A stretch of 64,000 bases of DNA from an uncultured Coriobacteriaceae bacterium (GTDB lineage Bacteria; Actinomycetota; Coriobacteriia; Coriobacteriales; Coriobacteriaceae): positions 48,981-112,980 of the forward strand of contig CASEER010000002.1 in the NCBI GenBank assembly GCA_949287085.1, written 5' to 3'. Under the pieces are notes generated by a model that had not been told where the DNA came from, did not search any database, and was given only the letters and a program-made list of their open reading frames with translations. Shown piece by piece: positions 26,235-35,272 of the stretch. Within the stretch, counting starts at the first letter, position 1. Each line of letters opens with the position of its first letter. The translations under genes and the position numbers were made by a program.

Positions 26235-26368
26235 CTGTACACTCGTCCCAGCGTCCCCTCTCTTGGTTACCCGGTTGCTCATTGAGTTGGTTATTTCCAT
26301 TTCATTCATTTGTTTATAATCATGCTATATGGCTTGCACAACCTTTGCGCCTTGTTTCGTTATATATT

Positions 26369-26384
26369 GTTTTCACGTGAAACA
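26369..26384. promoter_or_regulatory. parS-like site
   Basis: GTTTTCACGTGAAACA matches TGTTTCACGTGAAACA at 14 of 16 positions; the central TTTCACGTGAAA is perfect. Confidence 0.75.
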
Positions 26385-26518
26385 TCCTTCTTTTACTGTA
26401 TTTTCTAATATATAGATATTGTTCTGTTGTTGAAACTTATGCGAAATTGTTTGTACGTATATTGTGAGACGCTGCTTGTTAATAGATATATCCTTCAAAT
26501 TAGATCAAATACTGTAAT

Positions 26519-26534
26519 AGTTTCACGTGAAAAC
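26519..26534. promoter_or_regulatory. parS-like site
   Basis: AGTTTCACGTGAAAAC keeps the central TTTCACGTGAAA and matches the 16-bp consensus at 13 positions. Confidence 0.65.
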
Positions 26535-26911
26535 TTCGATGATTGAGTTTGGACTGACACAATCGTAGCATTGTTAAGATGTGACTGACACTTGATGTTG
26601 TATAAGGAAGCTTTAATGCTAAACATGTAGTTGAGTCATGTAAGAGCTCTGTAATATCTCTAATCTAAAAATATAACTATTCGATTAGTTTTGAAATAAC
26701 AGTACTACTTTTAGAGTGGTTAAGAGCCGGTCTATAAGTACCTGAGTTGCAGAATTACTAGGCTATATAAGATACAGGCTGTGTTTGATCAATTGTTAAA
26801 TAAGTTGCTGACGTATAAGGCTTTTGGAAATTTATATTGCTATACCCCCGATAAGTAAGAATGCCCTTGCTTGCTTTTGATCGCTGCAAGATAATGGATT
26901 ACATCATATAT

Positions 26912-26927
26912 GTTTTCACGTGAAACA
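26912..26927. promoter_or_regulatory. parS-like site next to parA
   Basis: GTTTTCACGTGAAACA, 14 of 16 consensus positions, lies 41 bp before the parA start, where ParB binding could also affect parA transcription. Confidence 0.75.
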
Positions 26928-26968
26928 GTTGGCCTATGGATTGCAACATATATGTACAAGGAGGTCAT

Positions 26969-27766
26969 ATGGGTTTTAGGGACGTTCCTCGTGACTCAAG
27001 CTCTCAGACGCGAATAATATCGATTATCAATCAAAAGGGTGGGGTTGGTAAGAGTACAACTGCGGTAAATCTATCTGCAGCGCTCAATACCAAAGGAAAG
27101 AAAGTGCTCCTTGTCGATTTTGATCCGCAGGGTAACAGCACAAGTGGCTTTGGAATCGAAAAAGAAGAGCTCGAACAGTGTGTGTATGACGCACTAATCC
27201 ACAACGTAGCAGCTGAAGACCTCATTCATGAAACTGATTGTGAAAAAGTATTTGTCATTCCCGCAACGATTCAGCTTGCTGGAGCGGAGATTGAACTCGT
27301 ATCTGCTATGGCGCGTGAAACTCGCCTCAAAGAGCTGCTAGCTCCTGTAAAAGATGAGTTCGACTATATCTTTATCGATTGTCCTCCTTCATTGGGATTG
27401 CTCACAATTAATGCTCTTGCAGCCGCTGATAGCGTTCTTATCCCAATTCAATGCGAATACTACGCATTGGAAGGGGTTACCAAGCTGCTCGAATCGATGC
27501 GTATGGTAAAGGAGCGTATAAACCCAACTCTAGACGTATTTGGCGTATTGATGACTATGTTCGATTCTCGTACCTCTCTCGCTAATCAAGTAGTAGATGA
27601 GGTGCGAGCGTACTTTGGAGACAAGGTGTTCGAAACGCTCATCCCACGTACGGTAAAAATATCTGAAGCACCGTCATTTGGTATGCCGGTCACAGAGTAT
27701 GCACCGAACAATAAGGGTGCAATTGCGTACATGAATCTTGCAGATGAGGTGATTGACCGTGCCTAA
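26969..27766 (+). CDS. parA: Chromosome-partitioning ATPase ParA (Soj)
   Basis: A 265-residue deviant Walker-type ATPase. The P loop is NQKGGVGKSTTAVNL, the switch region is LLVDFDPQGNSTSGF, and YIFIDCPPSLGLLT is the Walker B segment. It works with ParB-parS to segregate the origin. The start is ATG 26969 with AAGGAGG at 26958-26964, rather than the earlier ATG at 26936. Its stop overlaps the parB start by 8 nt, so translation is coupled. Confidence 0.96.
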   Translation: MGFRDVPRDSSSQTRIISIINQKGGVGKSTTAVNLSAALNTKGKKVLLVDFDPQGNSTSGFGIEKEELEQCVYDALIHNVAAEDLIHETDCEKVFVIPATIQLAGAEIELVSAMARETRLKELLAPVKDEFDYIFIDCPPSLGLLTINALAAADSVLIPIQCEYYALEGVTKLLESMRMVKERINPTLDVFGVLMTMFDSRTSLANQVVDEVRAYFGDKVFETLIPRTVKISEAPSFGMPVTEYAPNNKGAIAYMNLADEVIDRA

Positions 27767-28628
27767 CCCAAAGAAGAAGTCGGCTCTTGGGAAGGGCCTC
27801 TCTGCTCTGGTAAGTGAAGCTCAGTATGAAACGGGGCATACGAGCGATAGCAACATGATTCTCATTGACCTGATTCATCCGAATCCCAATCAACCTCGTA
27901 CTCATTTTGATGAAAAGGAGCTTGGCGAGCTGAGTGAGTCCATTCAGGAACACGGCGTGTTGCAACCCTTGATAGTTCGCAAAGATTCTAAAGGGTATGA
28001 GATTATCGCTGGTGAGCGGCGTTATCAGGCAGCAAGCCTTGCGGGCTTGAAAGAGCTTCCAGTAATTGTTAAAGATGTTGATGACGCCGAGATGCTCACC
28101 ATTGCTCTGATTGAGAATTTACAGCGCTCTGATTTGAATCCCATTGAAGAGGCTAAAGGTTATAAGCAACTCATCGAGTCGAGCGGCATGACCCAAACAG
28201 CGCTTTCAAAAGCAGTGTCAAAGTCGCGTTTTGCTATTAGCAATTCTCTGCGTCTTCTTGATCTTCCTGAGCAGGTGCAACAGCTCATCTTTGATGGCAA
28301 ACTGACGGCTGGTCATGCTCGAGCGATTCTTGCCGTGCCATATGAGGAGGCGCGTATCAAGCTTGCTGAGAAAGTTGTGGAGGAAGGTTTGTCGGTTCGT
28401 GCGACAGAACATCTTGCTCCGTTATTTTCTGTCTCTGAAACGCCAAAGACACCTCGACCAGTTACGCCTCAGTCCTTTAAGCGTGCTGCTCGTGTGCTTC
28501 GCCAGACCTTTAACACGAATGTTCGCGTGAAGAATACGCGTGGTAAAAATAAGATTGAGATTGAGTTCAAAGATGAGGATGAGCTCTCTCGGATTCTTAG
28601 TCAGATTGTTGGTGACCAAGATGCGTAG
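27759..28628 (+). CDS. parB: Chromosome-partitioning protein ParB (Spo0J)
   Basis: A 289-residue CTPase-type DNA clamp that loads at parS. The N-terminal KKKSALGKGLSALV is followed by the ParB/Srx core with GERRYQAASLAGL (box II arginines) and ENLQRSDLNPIEEAKGYKQL. The HTH region is TQTALSKAVSKSRFAISNSL, and a C-terminal dimer domain follows (IEIEFKDEDELSRIL). The start is GTG 27759, six bases after GAGGTGA; TTG 27753 is less likely. The five parS-like sites in this window are its likely targets. Confidence 0.96.
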   Translation: MPNPKKKSALGKGLSALVSEAQYETGHTSDSNMILIDLIHPNPNQPRTHFDEKELGELSESIQEHGVLQPLIVRKDSKGYEIIAGERRYQAASLAGLKELPVIVKDVDDAEMLTIALIENLQRSDLNPIEEAKGYKQLIESSGMTQTALSKAVSKSRFAISNSLRLLDLPEQVQQLIFDGKLTAGHARAILAVPYEEARIKLAEKVVEEGLSVRATEHLAPLFSVSETPKTPRPVTPQSFKRAARVLRQTFNTNVRVKNTRGKNKIEIEFKDEDELSRILSQIVGDQDA

Positions 28629-28887
28629 CTTAAATGTAAGGATGATTGGTGGTGTTATTGGCCTCGGGGCCACGATTGCCCTTGGAGCTTTTGTTGGATA
28701 CAAGATGGCAACCAATCCCGAGCTTCGTTCGCGTTTGTCGCGCAGTGCCGTTGATGCATACCAAACATCAAAGAAGAAAATTGTTGATATGTCTGAAGAC
28801 GTTGCGGTGCGGACTGCTCAGATGACGAAGAATCCAAAGATCAACCAGGATTGGGTTGCTCATCAGTGGGAGAGTGTTGGGTACTAG
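28621..28887 (+). CDS. Small single-pass membrane protein following parB
   Basis: An 88-residue protein starting at ATG 28621, overlapping the parB stop by 8 nt, so it is translationally coupled to parB. One hydrophobic helix (about residues 8-28, MIGGVIGLGATIALGAFVGY) is followed by a charged helical region (LRSRLSRSAVDAYQTSKKK) and a short tail. No family is recognised; it resembles YtxH-type small membrane proteins in layout. The tight coupling suggests a link to chromosome segregation or membrane anchoring, which is inference. Confidence 0.75.
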   Translation: MRSLNVRMIGGVIGLGATIALGAFVGYKMATNPELRSRLSRSAVDAYQTSKKKIVDMSEDVAVRTAQMTKNPKINQDWVAHQWESVGY

Positions 28888-28964
28888 CAGGTGTAACGAG
28901 GCGGGCTACAAGAATAAGCGAGTGGCCTGCCTCATCCAGAAAAGACATCAAGAAACTGAAAAAG

Positions 28965-28976
28965 TTAGGTACCTAA
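28965..28976. repeat. 12-bp palindrome TTAGGTACCTAA, copy 2
   Basis: Identical to 24555-24566. It lies 77 bp after the small membrane protein gene and 50 bp before a consensus parS site. The rest of 28888-29288 holds that parS site, a terminator and no gene. Confidence 0.7.
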
Positions 28977-29026
28977 AAGACTATTGACCACCTAAGGCTC
29001 ATTGCTGTATCGCTCCACTGCTTACC

Positions 29027-29042
29027 TGTTTCACGTGAAACA
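29027..29042. promoter_or_regulatory. parS site (perfect consensus)
   Basis: TGTTTCACGTGAAACA, a 16 of 16 match to the ParB-binding consensus, lies between the par operon and its terminator. Confidence 0.92.
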
Positions 29043-29078
29043 AGGGAGGGCGACGATTCACTTCGTCGCCCTCCCTTG
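29041..29078. terminator. Strong bidirectional terminator
   Basis: A 16-bp perfect stem (29041-29056 with 29063-29078; core AGGGAGGGCGACGA) with a 6-nt loop separates the plus-strand par operon from convergent rlmN. Its first bases overlap the parS site. Confidence 0.88.
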
Positions 29079-29288
29079 TGTGTTTCAGCTCTCTACAACA
29101 ACATTGCGGGTAAGCCAAGATATAGATAGTCATGCAGAGATTTGCGAGTAGCCTACAGAAAAAAGAGCTCACCAAATCGTGTTTACGGGCTTTTGAAGGC
29201 AAACTCCGAATAGAGACTGCGGAAGCCCTTCGACAAACCCGTATATCGTATCTGAGACGCTTGTGCGCACTTCCCCACTTGAATCCCG

Positions 29289-30341
29289 CTATGAGCGCCG
29301 CATGTTCAGCTTTCGCTGCTTCAACTGACCGCACGCAGCATCAATGTCAGAACCGCGCGAGTTGCGGATGGTGGTCTCAACACCGCGCTGCTGGAGTCGA
29401 CGCTGCAACTCCTCTACCTTCTTCATGGGCGACGGCTTAAACGGGCTGTCAGGAATGTCGTTAAGCTGAATGAGGTTCACATGGCACAGTGTGCCCTCGC
29501 AGAAATCGCAAAGTGCATTCATTTCGGGGTTGGTGTCATTCACCCCGTCAATCATGGCAAACTCATACGTGGGGCGGCGACCGGTCTTCTCGGTATACAA
29601 CTGCAATGCCTCATACAAGCGCAAGAGCGTGTATTTTTTGACGCCTGGCATCAACTGATTGCGCGTGCTCTGGATGGCCGAGTGAAGTGAAATCGCAAGG
29701 GTAAACTGCTCGGGAAGGTCAGCAAATGCACGAATGCGCGGAATGATTCCGCAAGTAGACACGGTAAGATGACGCGCGCCAATGTTGAGGCCATGCTCGC
29801 TGTTAAGCATGCGCAGCGCGCGGACCGTTTCGTCAAAGTTGGCAAACGGTTCGCCCTGGCCCATAAAGACAACGCTCGTTACGCGCTCACCTAGGTCGTG
29901 GCTTACATGAATGACCTGGTCGACCATCTCTTGTGCGGTAAGCGAACGCGTAAGGCCTGCAAGGCCCGTGGCGCAAAACGCGCAGCCCATGGCGCAGCCT
30001 GCCTGCGTAGAAATACACACGGCCAGGCGATTGTGTGAGGGCATACCCACGGTCTCAACGGCTACACCATCGGGGAATTGCAACAGATATTTGCGGGAGC
30101 CGTCCTTTGACACCTGCTTTGCCACCTCGGTAGGGGTAGCAAAGCAAAACTGCTCGCTGAGCTGCTCGCGCAGTGCTTTGGGCACATTGGTCATATCGTC
30201 AAACGAGCCAACATTCTTATCAAAAACCCACTCGGCAATCTGCTTAGCGCGAAACGCGGGCTGGCCCAGTTCAGCCACCACGGCGTTAAGTTCCTCTGCG
30301 GTTAGCGTGCGAATGTCGGGACGGGTGTGTGAGCGCTCCAT
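29289..30341 (-). CDS. rlmN: Dual-specificity 23S rRNA/tRNA adenine C2-methyltransferase RlmN
   Basis: A 350-residue radical SAM methyltransferase making m2A in 23S rRNA (A2503) and some tRNAs. The [4Fe-4S] motif is CAMGCAFC. GQGEPFANFDE and the C-terminal NSRGSDIDAACGQL, with the essential methyl-carrying cysteine, are present. An N-terminal helical accessory domain occupies about residues 1-90. It starts at ATG 30341, with AAAGG upstream, and converges on the par operon. Confidence 0.96.
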   Translation of the reverse strand: MERSHTRPDIRTLTAEELNAVVAELGQPAFRAKQIAEWVFDKNVGSFDDMTNVPKALREQLSEQFCFATPTEVAKQVSKDGSRKYLLQFPDGVAVETVGMPSHNRLAVCISTQAGCAMGCAFCATGLAGLTRSLTAQEMVDQVIHVSHDLGERVTSVVFMGQGEPFANFDETVRALRMLNSEHGLNIGARHLTVSTCGIIPRIRAFADLPEQFTLAISLHSAIQSTRNQLMPGVKKYTLLRLYEALQLYTEKTGRRPTYEFAMIDGVNDTNPEMNALCDFCEGTLCHVNLIQLNDIPDSPFKPSPMKKVEELQRRLQQRGVETTIRNSRGSDIDAACGQLKQRKLNMRRS

Positions 30342-30461
30342 ACGCGGCCTTTCTTTAAACGTTCACGGGAGGCGGCGGTAATGGCCGCACATACCTATAC
30401 AATAAGGGAAAGTTAAGGTCGTAAACGGGGTGAAGGAAAATCACCAAGAGGGGAGCGAATC

Positions 30462-31415
30462 ATGTCTGAATATCAGCCGAGCGAGCTGAGCGTAGCCGTG
30501 CTTGCTGGCGGTATTTCCGATGAGCGCGAGATTTCGTTTTTGTCGGGAGCGGCAGTGGTCGATGCCCTGTATGAAGCGGGCTACCAGCATGTTGATATGC
30601 TCGACCCCGCCGCTGACGATTTCTTGGTGCAGCTGGCCAACGGTGGCTACGACGTGGCCTTTATTGCGCTGCACGGCCGTGGCGGCGAGGATGGCATGAT
30701 TCAGAGCATCCTTGCATACCTGGATATCCCCTATACCGGATCAGGCGTGATCGCAAGCGCGTGCGCCGCCGACAAAGACGTCTCAAAGGCCGTGTACGAG
30801 CGCGCGGGTATTCCCGTGGCGCGCGGCGTGGCGGTGCGGAGCGATGACGATGTATGTGTGGCTGACCTCGTTGATGCTGTGGGCAGCGAGTGCTTTGTCA
30901 AGCCGGCGGTTAACGGTTCGAGTTACGGCGTAACGCTGGTAAAAGAGGAATCTGAGCTGCTCAGCGCTCTTGAGGTGGCGTTTGACTGCGATGACAAGGC
31001 GCTGGTTGAGGAGCGCCTAGTTGGTACCGAGATTACCGTGGGCGTACTGGGCAATCCCCCAGTGGCGCTGCCGATTGTAGAGATTCTGCCGCAGCAGGGA
31101 TCCGAGTTCTACGACCTGGATGTCAAGTATATTGACCCGGATTTGGTGCACCGTATTCCGGCGCATATTAGCAGGGAGGACTACGAGAAAGCCCAAGAGT
31201 ACGCCGTGCGCGCGCATGAGGCGCTTGGCTGCGTGGGATTCTCGCGCTCCGACTTTATCGTGACCGATCGCGGTCCGGTTATCCTTGAGACCAATACCAT
31301 TCCGGGCATGACGCCTACCTCGCTCTTCCCTGACGAGGCGCGTCACGCCGGCATACCGTTCAGTGCGGTGTGTGACCAGCTTATACAGATTGCCCTTGCG
31401 GGCGCGGAGGAATAA
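30462..31415 (+). CDS. ddl: D-alanine--D-alanine ligase
   Basis: A 317-residue ATP-grasp ligase making the D-Ala-D-Ala end of the peptidoglycan precursor. Features are VAVLAGGISDEREISFLSG (glycine-rich N terminus with the catalytic Glu), HGRGGEDGMIQSIL, VKPAVNGSSYGVTLV, the omega loop EFYDLDVKY, and the metal-binding LETNTIPGMT. It is preceded by GAGGGGAGCG-like purine-rich sequence and overlaps the next gene by one base (TAATG), so the pair is co-translated. Confidence 0.95.
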   Translation: MSEYQPSELSVAVLAGGISDEREISFLSGAAVVDALYEAGYQHVDMLDPAADDFLVQLANGGYDVAFIALHGRGGEDGMIQSILAYLDIPYTGSGVIASACAADKDVSKAVYERAGIPVARGVAVRSDDDVCVADLVDAVGSECFVKPAVNGSSYGVTLVKEESELLSALEVAFDCDDKALVEERLVGTEITVGVLGNPPVALPIVEILPQQGSEFYDLDVKYIDPDLVHRIPAHISREDYEKAQEYAVRAHEALGCVGFSRSDFIVTDRGPVILETNTIPGMTPTSLFPDEARHAGIPFSAVCDQLIQIALAGAEE

Positions 31416-34327
31416 TGCCCCAGGAACAACAGGGCGTCCCCAGCATAGAGGACGCAGTTTTGCCCGGTACGCCGCAGTTTGTGATCGAGGCGTACCGGAC
31501 GCTTGCCGAGCGTGCCCGCGAGCGCACGTTTGGCCTCATTGAAGAAGACGTGGTGATTCTCGACACCGAGACCACGGGTCTTTCTTCGCGCGACAACGAG
31601 CTCATCGAAATCTCGGCTGCCGTGCTGTCGGGCCGCGAAATTGTGGATCGGTTTGATACCTTTGTGCATCCAACAGGTCTAATACCTGCAGAAATCACTG
31701 CGCTCACCGGTATTACCAACGCCGATGTGGCTCATGCGCCCGACGCGCGCACGGCGGTGGCGCAGCTTGCCGGCTTTGTGGGTGGTCGCCCCGTGGTGGC
31801 GCATAACGCGTCGTTTGACCGTGCGTTCATTGAGTCGGTTAAGGGCGGCACCGAGGTCAGCTCCATTTGGATTGATTCGCTCGCATTGTCGCGCATTGCC
31901 CTGCCGCGTTTGGCGTCCCATAAGCTTGCGTACATAGCCGAGGTCTTTGGCTGCAGTGCCGTGTCGCACCGCGCGACCGACGATGTTGATGCCCTAGCTG
32001 GTGTATGGCGCGTGTTGTTGACGGCGCTAACCGACCTGCCTGAGGGCCTGCTTAATCTTCTTGCCGAGTCGCACCCCGATGTTCCGTGGTCCTACCGGCC
32101 GATTTTTTCGTTTTTGGCGCAGGAGAACCCCGACGCCGTGTTTTCGCTTTCGGCCGCCCGCGCCCGGGTGCTCGAACATGATTCTGTAATTGAACATGTG
32201 GATGCCGCCGATTTGCCGTCGCTCGACCTATCGCGTCGAGACCAGGTTGAAGAATATTATGCCCCCGGTGGTTTGGTAAGCACGATGTACCCTGCCTACG
32301 AGCCGCGTGCGGAGCAAGTTGAGATGGCGTGCGAGGTGCGCGATGCGCTGGCAACCTCGACCCACCGAGTCATTGAGGCCGGTACGGGCGTGGGAAAGTC
32401 GATTGCCTATCTGGTGCCGTTTGCTGAGGCAGCCAAGCGCAACGGCATTACGGTGGGCATTGCCACCAAGTCGAATAACCTGGCTGACCAGCTTATGTAC
32501 CACGAGCTGCCCAAGCTTGATGCCGCGCTGGAGGGCGGGCTCTCCTATTGCGCGCTCAAGGGGTTTGATCACTACCCCTGCCTGCGCAAGCTCGAGCGCC
32601 TGGCCCGCAGCCGCGCCGACATTGTGACCACGCGTGATCCGGCGGATACGCTGACGGCCATCGCGGTCATCTATGCTTTTGTGTGCCAGAGCCCCGAGGG
32701 CGACCTTGATGCGCTGGGCATCAGGTGGCGGAGCGTTAACCGGCCGGACCTTACCACGGGCTCGCGTGAGTGCGCCCGCAGACTCTGCCCGTTCTTCCCC
32801 CATAAATGCCTAGTTCATGGCGCGCGCATCCGTGCCGCCAAGGCTGACGTAGTGGTTACCAACCATTCGCTGCTGTTCCGCAACGTGGCGGCGGACGGCA
32901 AGATTTTGCCGCCTATCCGCCATTGGGTCATTGACGAAGCCCATGCGGTTGAAAAGGAGGCGCGCCGTCAATGGGCGGTGACGGTCTCTGCGGACGACAG
33001 CCGTCAGATGTTCGAGCGCCTGGGCGGCCAGGACGTGGGCGTGCTGGGGCGTTTGATGCGCGAGCTTTCTTCGCGCGATGGCGCAACGCTCTATATGGGG
33101 CTAGTGTCGCGCGCGATGAGTACGGCCAACCGTGCGTCGACCGCCATGTCCGAGGTATTTGAGGGCGTGCGAGCCTTTGCAAAATCAGCGCGCGCTGGCG
33201 GATACGACCAGGTTAATCTGTGGATTGGCCCCGAGGTGCGCGAGCAAGACGAATGGACCACGCTCGCGCTTACCCTCCACACCGCGGTGGATGCGCTCGA
33301 GGAACTCACCAAGGCTTTGCATGCGCTGGCGGAAACAGTCGCGCAGGACTCGCCGGAGCTGGCCGTTGACCCGGCCGATCTGGAGCGCCGGGTGCGCGAG
33401 CTTTTTGATGGCCTCAAGCTTATTGCCGAGGGCAAAGACGACCGGTATGTGTATTCGTTGCAAGTCAACCGACGTGTGCGCGCGGGAGGCGAGTCGCTTA
33501 CGGCCGAGCGTCTTGATATTGGCGAGACCCTGGCCGAGCAATGGCTTCCCGAGATGCATACGGCTATCTTTACCTCGGCAACGATGACCGTGTCGGGTGG
33601 CTTTGGCCACTTTGAGCACGCGGTTGGTTTGGACCGTTTGCCATCGGGGTCGTATAAGACGCTCCATTTGGATTCGAGCTACGACTTTGAATCCAACATG
33701 GCTGTGGTGGTGGCAGGCGACCTGCCCGACCCGCGCAATCGCGATGCGTATCTCTCGGCGCTTGAGAATTTGCTTGTTGATGTGCATGTGGCAATGGGTG
33801 GTTCGGTGCTGACGCTCTTTACCAACCGGCGCGACATGGAAGACCTGTATGACGCGGTGGAGCCGCGCTTGGCTGCTGTGGGGCTTGAGCTTGCATGTCA
33901 AAAGCGCATGAGCTCACCGCGTCAGCTGCGTGACCACTTTATTGCCGAGCACACTTCGTCGCTCTTTGCACTTAAGGCCTTTTGGGAGGGTTTTGACGCG
34001 TCGGGCGATACCCTGCGCTGTGTGGTGATCCCCAAGCTGCCCTTTGCGAGTCCAACTGATCCGTTGTCGTGCGAGCGTTCGCTTCGCGAGGATCGAGCAT
34101 GGGCGCGCTACGCGCTGCCTGAGGCGGTGCTCGAGGTTAAACAGGCAGCGGGGCGCCTGATTCGCTCGTCGAGTGACACCGGCGTGCTGGTGCTGGCGGA
34201 TTCGCGTCTGGTAACCAAGGGGTACGGCAAGAAGTTCCTCACCTCGCTTCCCACCTCAAGCTACCAGCGTATCGAGGCAAAGCAGGTGGGCAGGTACCTA
34301 ACGCTGTGGCGCAAGGCTCATGAATAG
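31415..34327 (+). CDS. dinG: DinG-like helicase fused to an N-terminal DnaQ-type exonuclease domain
   Basis: A 970-residue two-enzyme protein. Residues about 45-215 form a DEDDh exonuclease: ILDTETTGL (D50, E52), ELIEISAAVL, VVAHNASFDR, and HRATDDVDAL near 190. The rest is an XPD/DinG-type superfamily 2 helicase with Walker A EAGTGVGKS (near residue 325), a cysteine-containing segment consistent with an Fe-S cluster (YPCLRKL, then ECARRLCPFFPHKC), the DEAH box VIDEAHAVEKEA, and C-terminal motif AAGRLIRSSSDTGVLVLADSR. This fused architecture is common in Gram-positive DinG. It is coupled to ddl by a one-base overlap. Confidence 0.92.
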   Translation: MPQEQQGVPSIEDAVLPGTPQFVIEAYRTLAERARERTFGLIEEDVVILDTETTGLSSRDNELIEISAAVLSGREIVDRFDTFVHPTGLIPAEITALTGITNADVAHAPDARTAVAQLAGFVGGRPVVAHNASFDRAFIESVKGGTEVSSIWIDSLALSRIALPRLASHKLAYIAEVFGCSAVSHRATDDVDALAGVWRVLLTALTDLPEGLLNLLAESHPDVPWSYRPIFSFLAQENPDAVFSLSAARARVLEHDSVIEHVDAADLPSLDLSRRDQVEEYYAPGGLVSTMYPAYEPRAEQVEMACEVRDALATSTHRVIEAGTGVGKSIAYLVPFAEAAKRNGITVGIATKSNNLADQLMYHELPKLDAALEGGLSYCALKGFDHYPCLRKLERLARSRADIVTTRDPADTLTAIAVIYAFVCQSPEGDLDALGIRWRSVNRPDLTTGSRECARRLCPFFPHKCLVHGARIRAAKADVVVTNHSLLFRNVAADGKILPPIRHWVIDEAHAVEKEARRQWAVTVSADDSRQMFERLGGQDVGVLGRLMRELSSRDGATLYMGLVSRAMSTANRASTAMSEVFEGVRAFAKSARAGGYDQVNLWIGPEVREQDEWTTLALTLHTAVDALEELTKALHALAETVAQDSPELAVDPADLERRVRELFDGLKLIAEGKDDRYVYSLQVNRRVRAGGESLTAERLDIGETLAEQWLPEMHTAIFTSATMTVSGGFGHFEHAVGLDRLPSGSYKTLHLDSSYDFESNMAVVVAGDLPDPRNRDAYLSALENLLVDVHVAMGGSVLTLFTNRRDMEDLYDAVEPRLAAVGLELACQKRMSSPRQLRDHFIAEHTSSLFALKAFWEGFDASGDTLRCVVIPKLPFASPTDPLSCERSLREDRAWARYALPEAVLEVKQAAGRLIRSSSDTGVLVLADSRLVTKGYGKKFLTSLPTSSYQRIEAKQVGRYLTLWRKAHE

Positions 34328-34334
34328 GAGAGGC

Positions 34335-34364
34335 CCGCGGCACACGAGTTACCGTGTGTCGCGG
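34335..34364. terminator. Bidirectional terminator overlapping the end of a WYL gene
   Basis: CCGCGGCACACG (34335-34346) pairs with CGTGTGTCGCGG (34353-34364) with one mismatch, between convergent dinG and the WYL regulator. The right arm lies within the last codons of the latter. Confidence 0.7.
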
Positions 34365-35272
34365 AGCTTTTGGACGTAGGCGATAAACTGCCCGCGCAGC
34401 TCGGCGGGTGCTACGATAACCAGGTCGCCCCCGGCAGCAAGCACCTCGTCGAAGAGCCAGGCAGGGGTGCTCACTTGCACCATAATGCGCTGTCGTGCAT
34501 CTGCGCCCGGCATCTGCTCAACGCGCCGTATGCCGAGCCATCGGGTTGGTGCATCGCTGTCAACTGAACATTCAACGGTTGCCGTCGTACCTGTTGTGGA
34601 AAGGCTGCTGGCAACGGTATCCGGGATAACCTGGTGCCGCTCCACCGAATCGTCGGTAAGCTCAACCGCGCTCACGCGGTCCAGACGGTAGCGTCGCGTG
34701 GCGTGCTTCTCTACATTCCAAGCCAGCAGATAGGCGTTATCGTCTGAGGTCTCAATGCTCAGAGGGTCAATCGTGCGCACGGTTGGCTCGCGCTCGGTTT
34801 GCGCGCGATACGTGATGCGGCACCGCACACCGTCGGTCAAAGCTTCAGAAAGTTGCTGGTAGCATGTGCCAAACGAGCGCGTATTGGCCAAAAGCGGTTT
34901 GGTGTTGGTGCTCGCATTGCCACTGCCTGGAACCAGGAGTGCTCGCTCTAGGCGGTCTGCTAGGTTATGGTCAAGGTTGAGCGACGAGAGCACGTGGGCG
35001 AGTGCCATGCCCTCGCCTGCCGTAAGCCGGAGTGGCTTCATGCATGCGGCGTTCCCTTCCAACACCAGCGCGGAACCGTCGCGGTACGCGATGGTGCGCC
35101 CGCCACCCGTGCGATCGGCGAGAGTGCTCAGCAGGGAAAGGTAGCCGTCTAGTTCCTCGTCGGTGCAGGCAAGGGTTTGCTTTGCATATGCGGCGTCTAT
35201 ACGTTGCTCGGGTGCCGCGGTGAGTGCTTCGAGCAACCACAGCGCGCCGGTAACACGGTCGTTATGCGCCAT
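34349..35272 (-). CDS. WYL-domain transcriptional regulator (PafC-like)
   Basis: A 307-residue protein with an N-terminal helix-turn-helix-like region (GALWLLEALTAAPEQRIDAA) and a WYL domain (about residues 150-240: RCRITYRAQTEREPTVRTID, PLSIETSDDNAYLLAWNVEK, RRYRLDRVSAVE), followed by a WCX-type extension. WYL domains sense nucleic acid or small ligands. It overlaps the preceding WYL gene by 11 bp and resembles the actinobacterial PafB-PafC pair, which activates DNA-damage genes in mycobacteria. That assignment is by architecture and order only. Confidence 0.8.
   Translation of the reverse strand: MAHNDRVTGALWLLEALTAAPEQRIDAAYAKQTLACTDEELDGYLSLLSTLADRTGGGRTIAYRDGSALVLEGNAACMKPLRLTAGEGMALAHVLSSLNLDHNLADRLERALLVPGSGNASTNTKPLLANTRSFGTCYQQLSEALTDGVRCRITYRAQTEREPTVRTIDPLSIETSDDNAYLLAWNVEKHATRRYRLDRVSAVELTDDSVERHQVIPDTVASSLSTTGTTATVECSVDSDAPTRWLGIRRVEQMPGADARQRIMVQVSTPAWLFDEVLAAGGDLVIVAPAELRGQFIAYVQKLRDTR

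Larger units (their letters stand above)
26235..26968. other. AT-rich non-coding region with parS-like sites upstream of parA
   Basis: About 730 bp without a convincing gene, far AT-richer than the rest of the window. It carries three degenerate parS sites annotated separately. I see no other repeat or RNA gene. It may hold the parA promoter and serve as a ParB-loading region. Confidence 0.6.
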
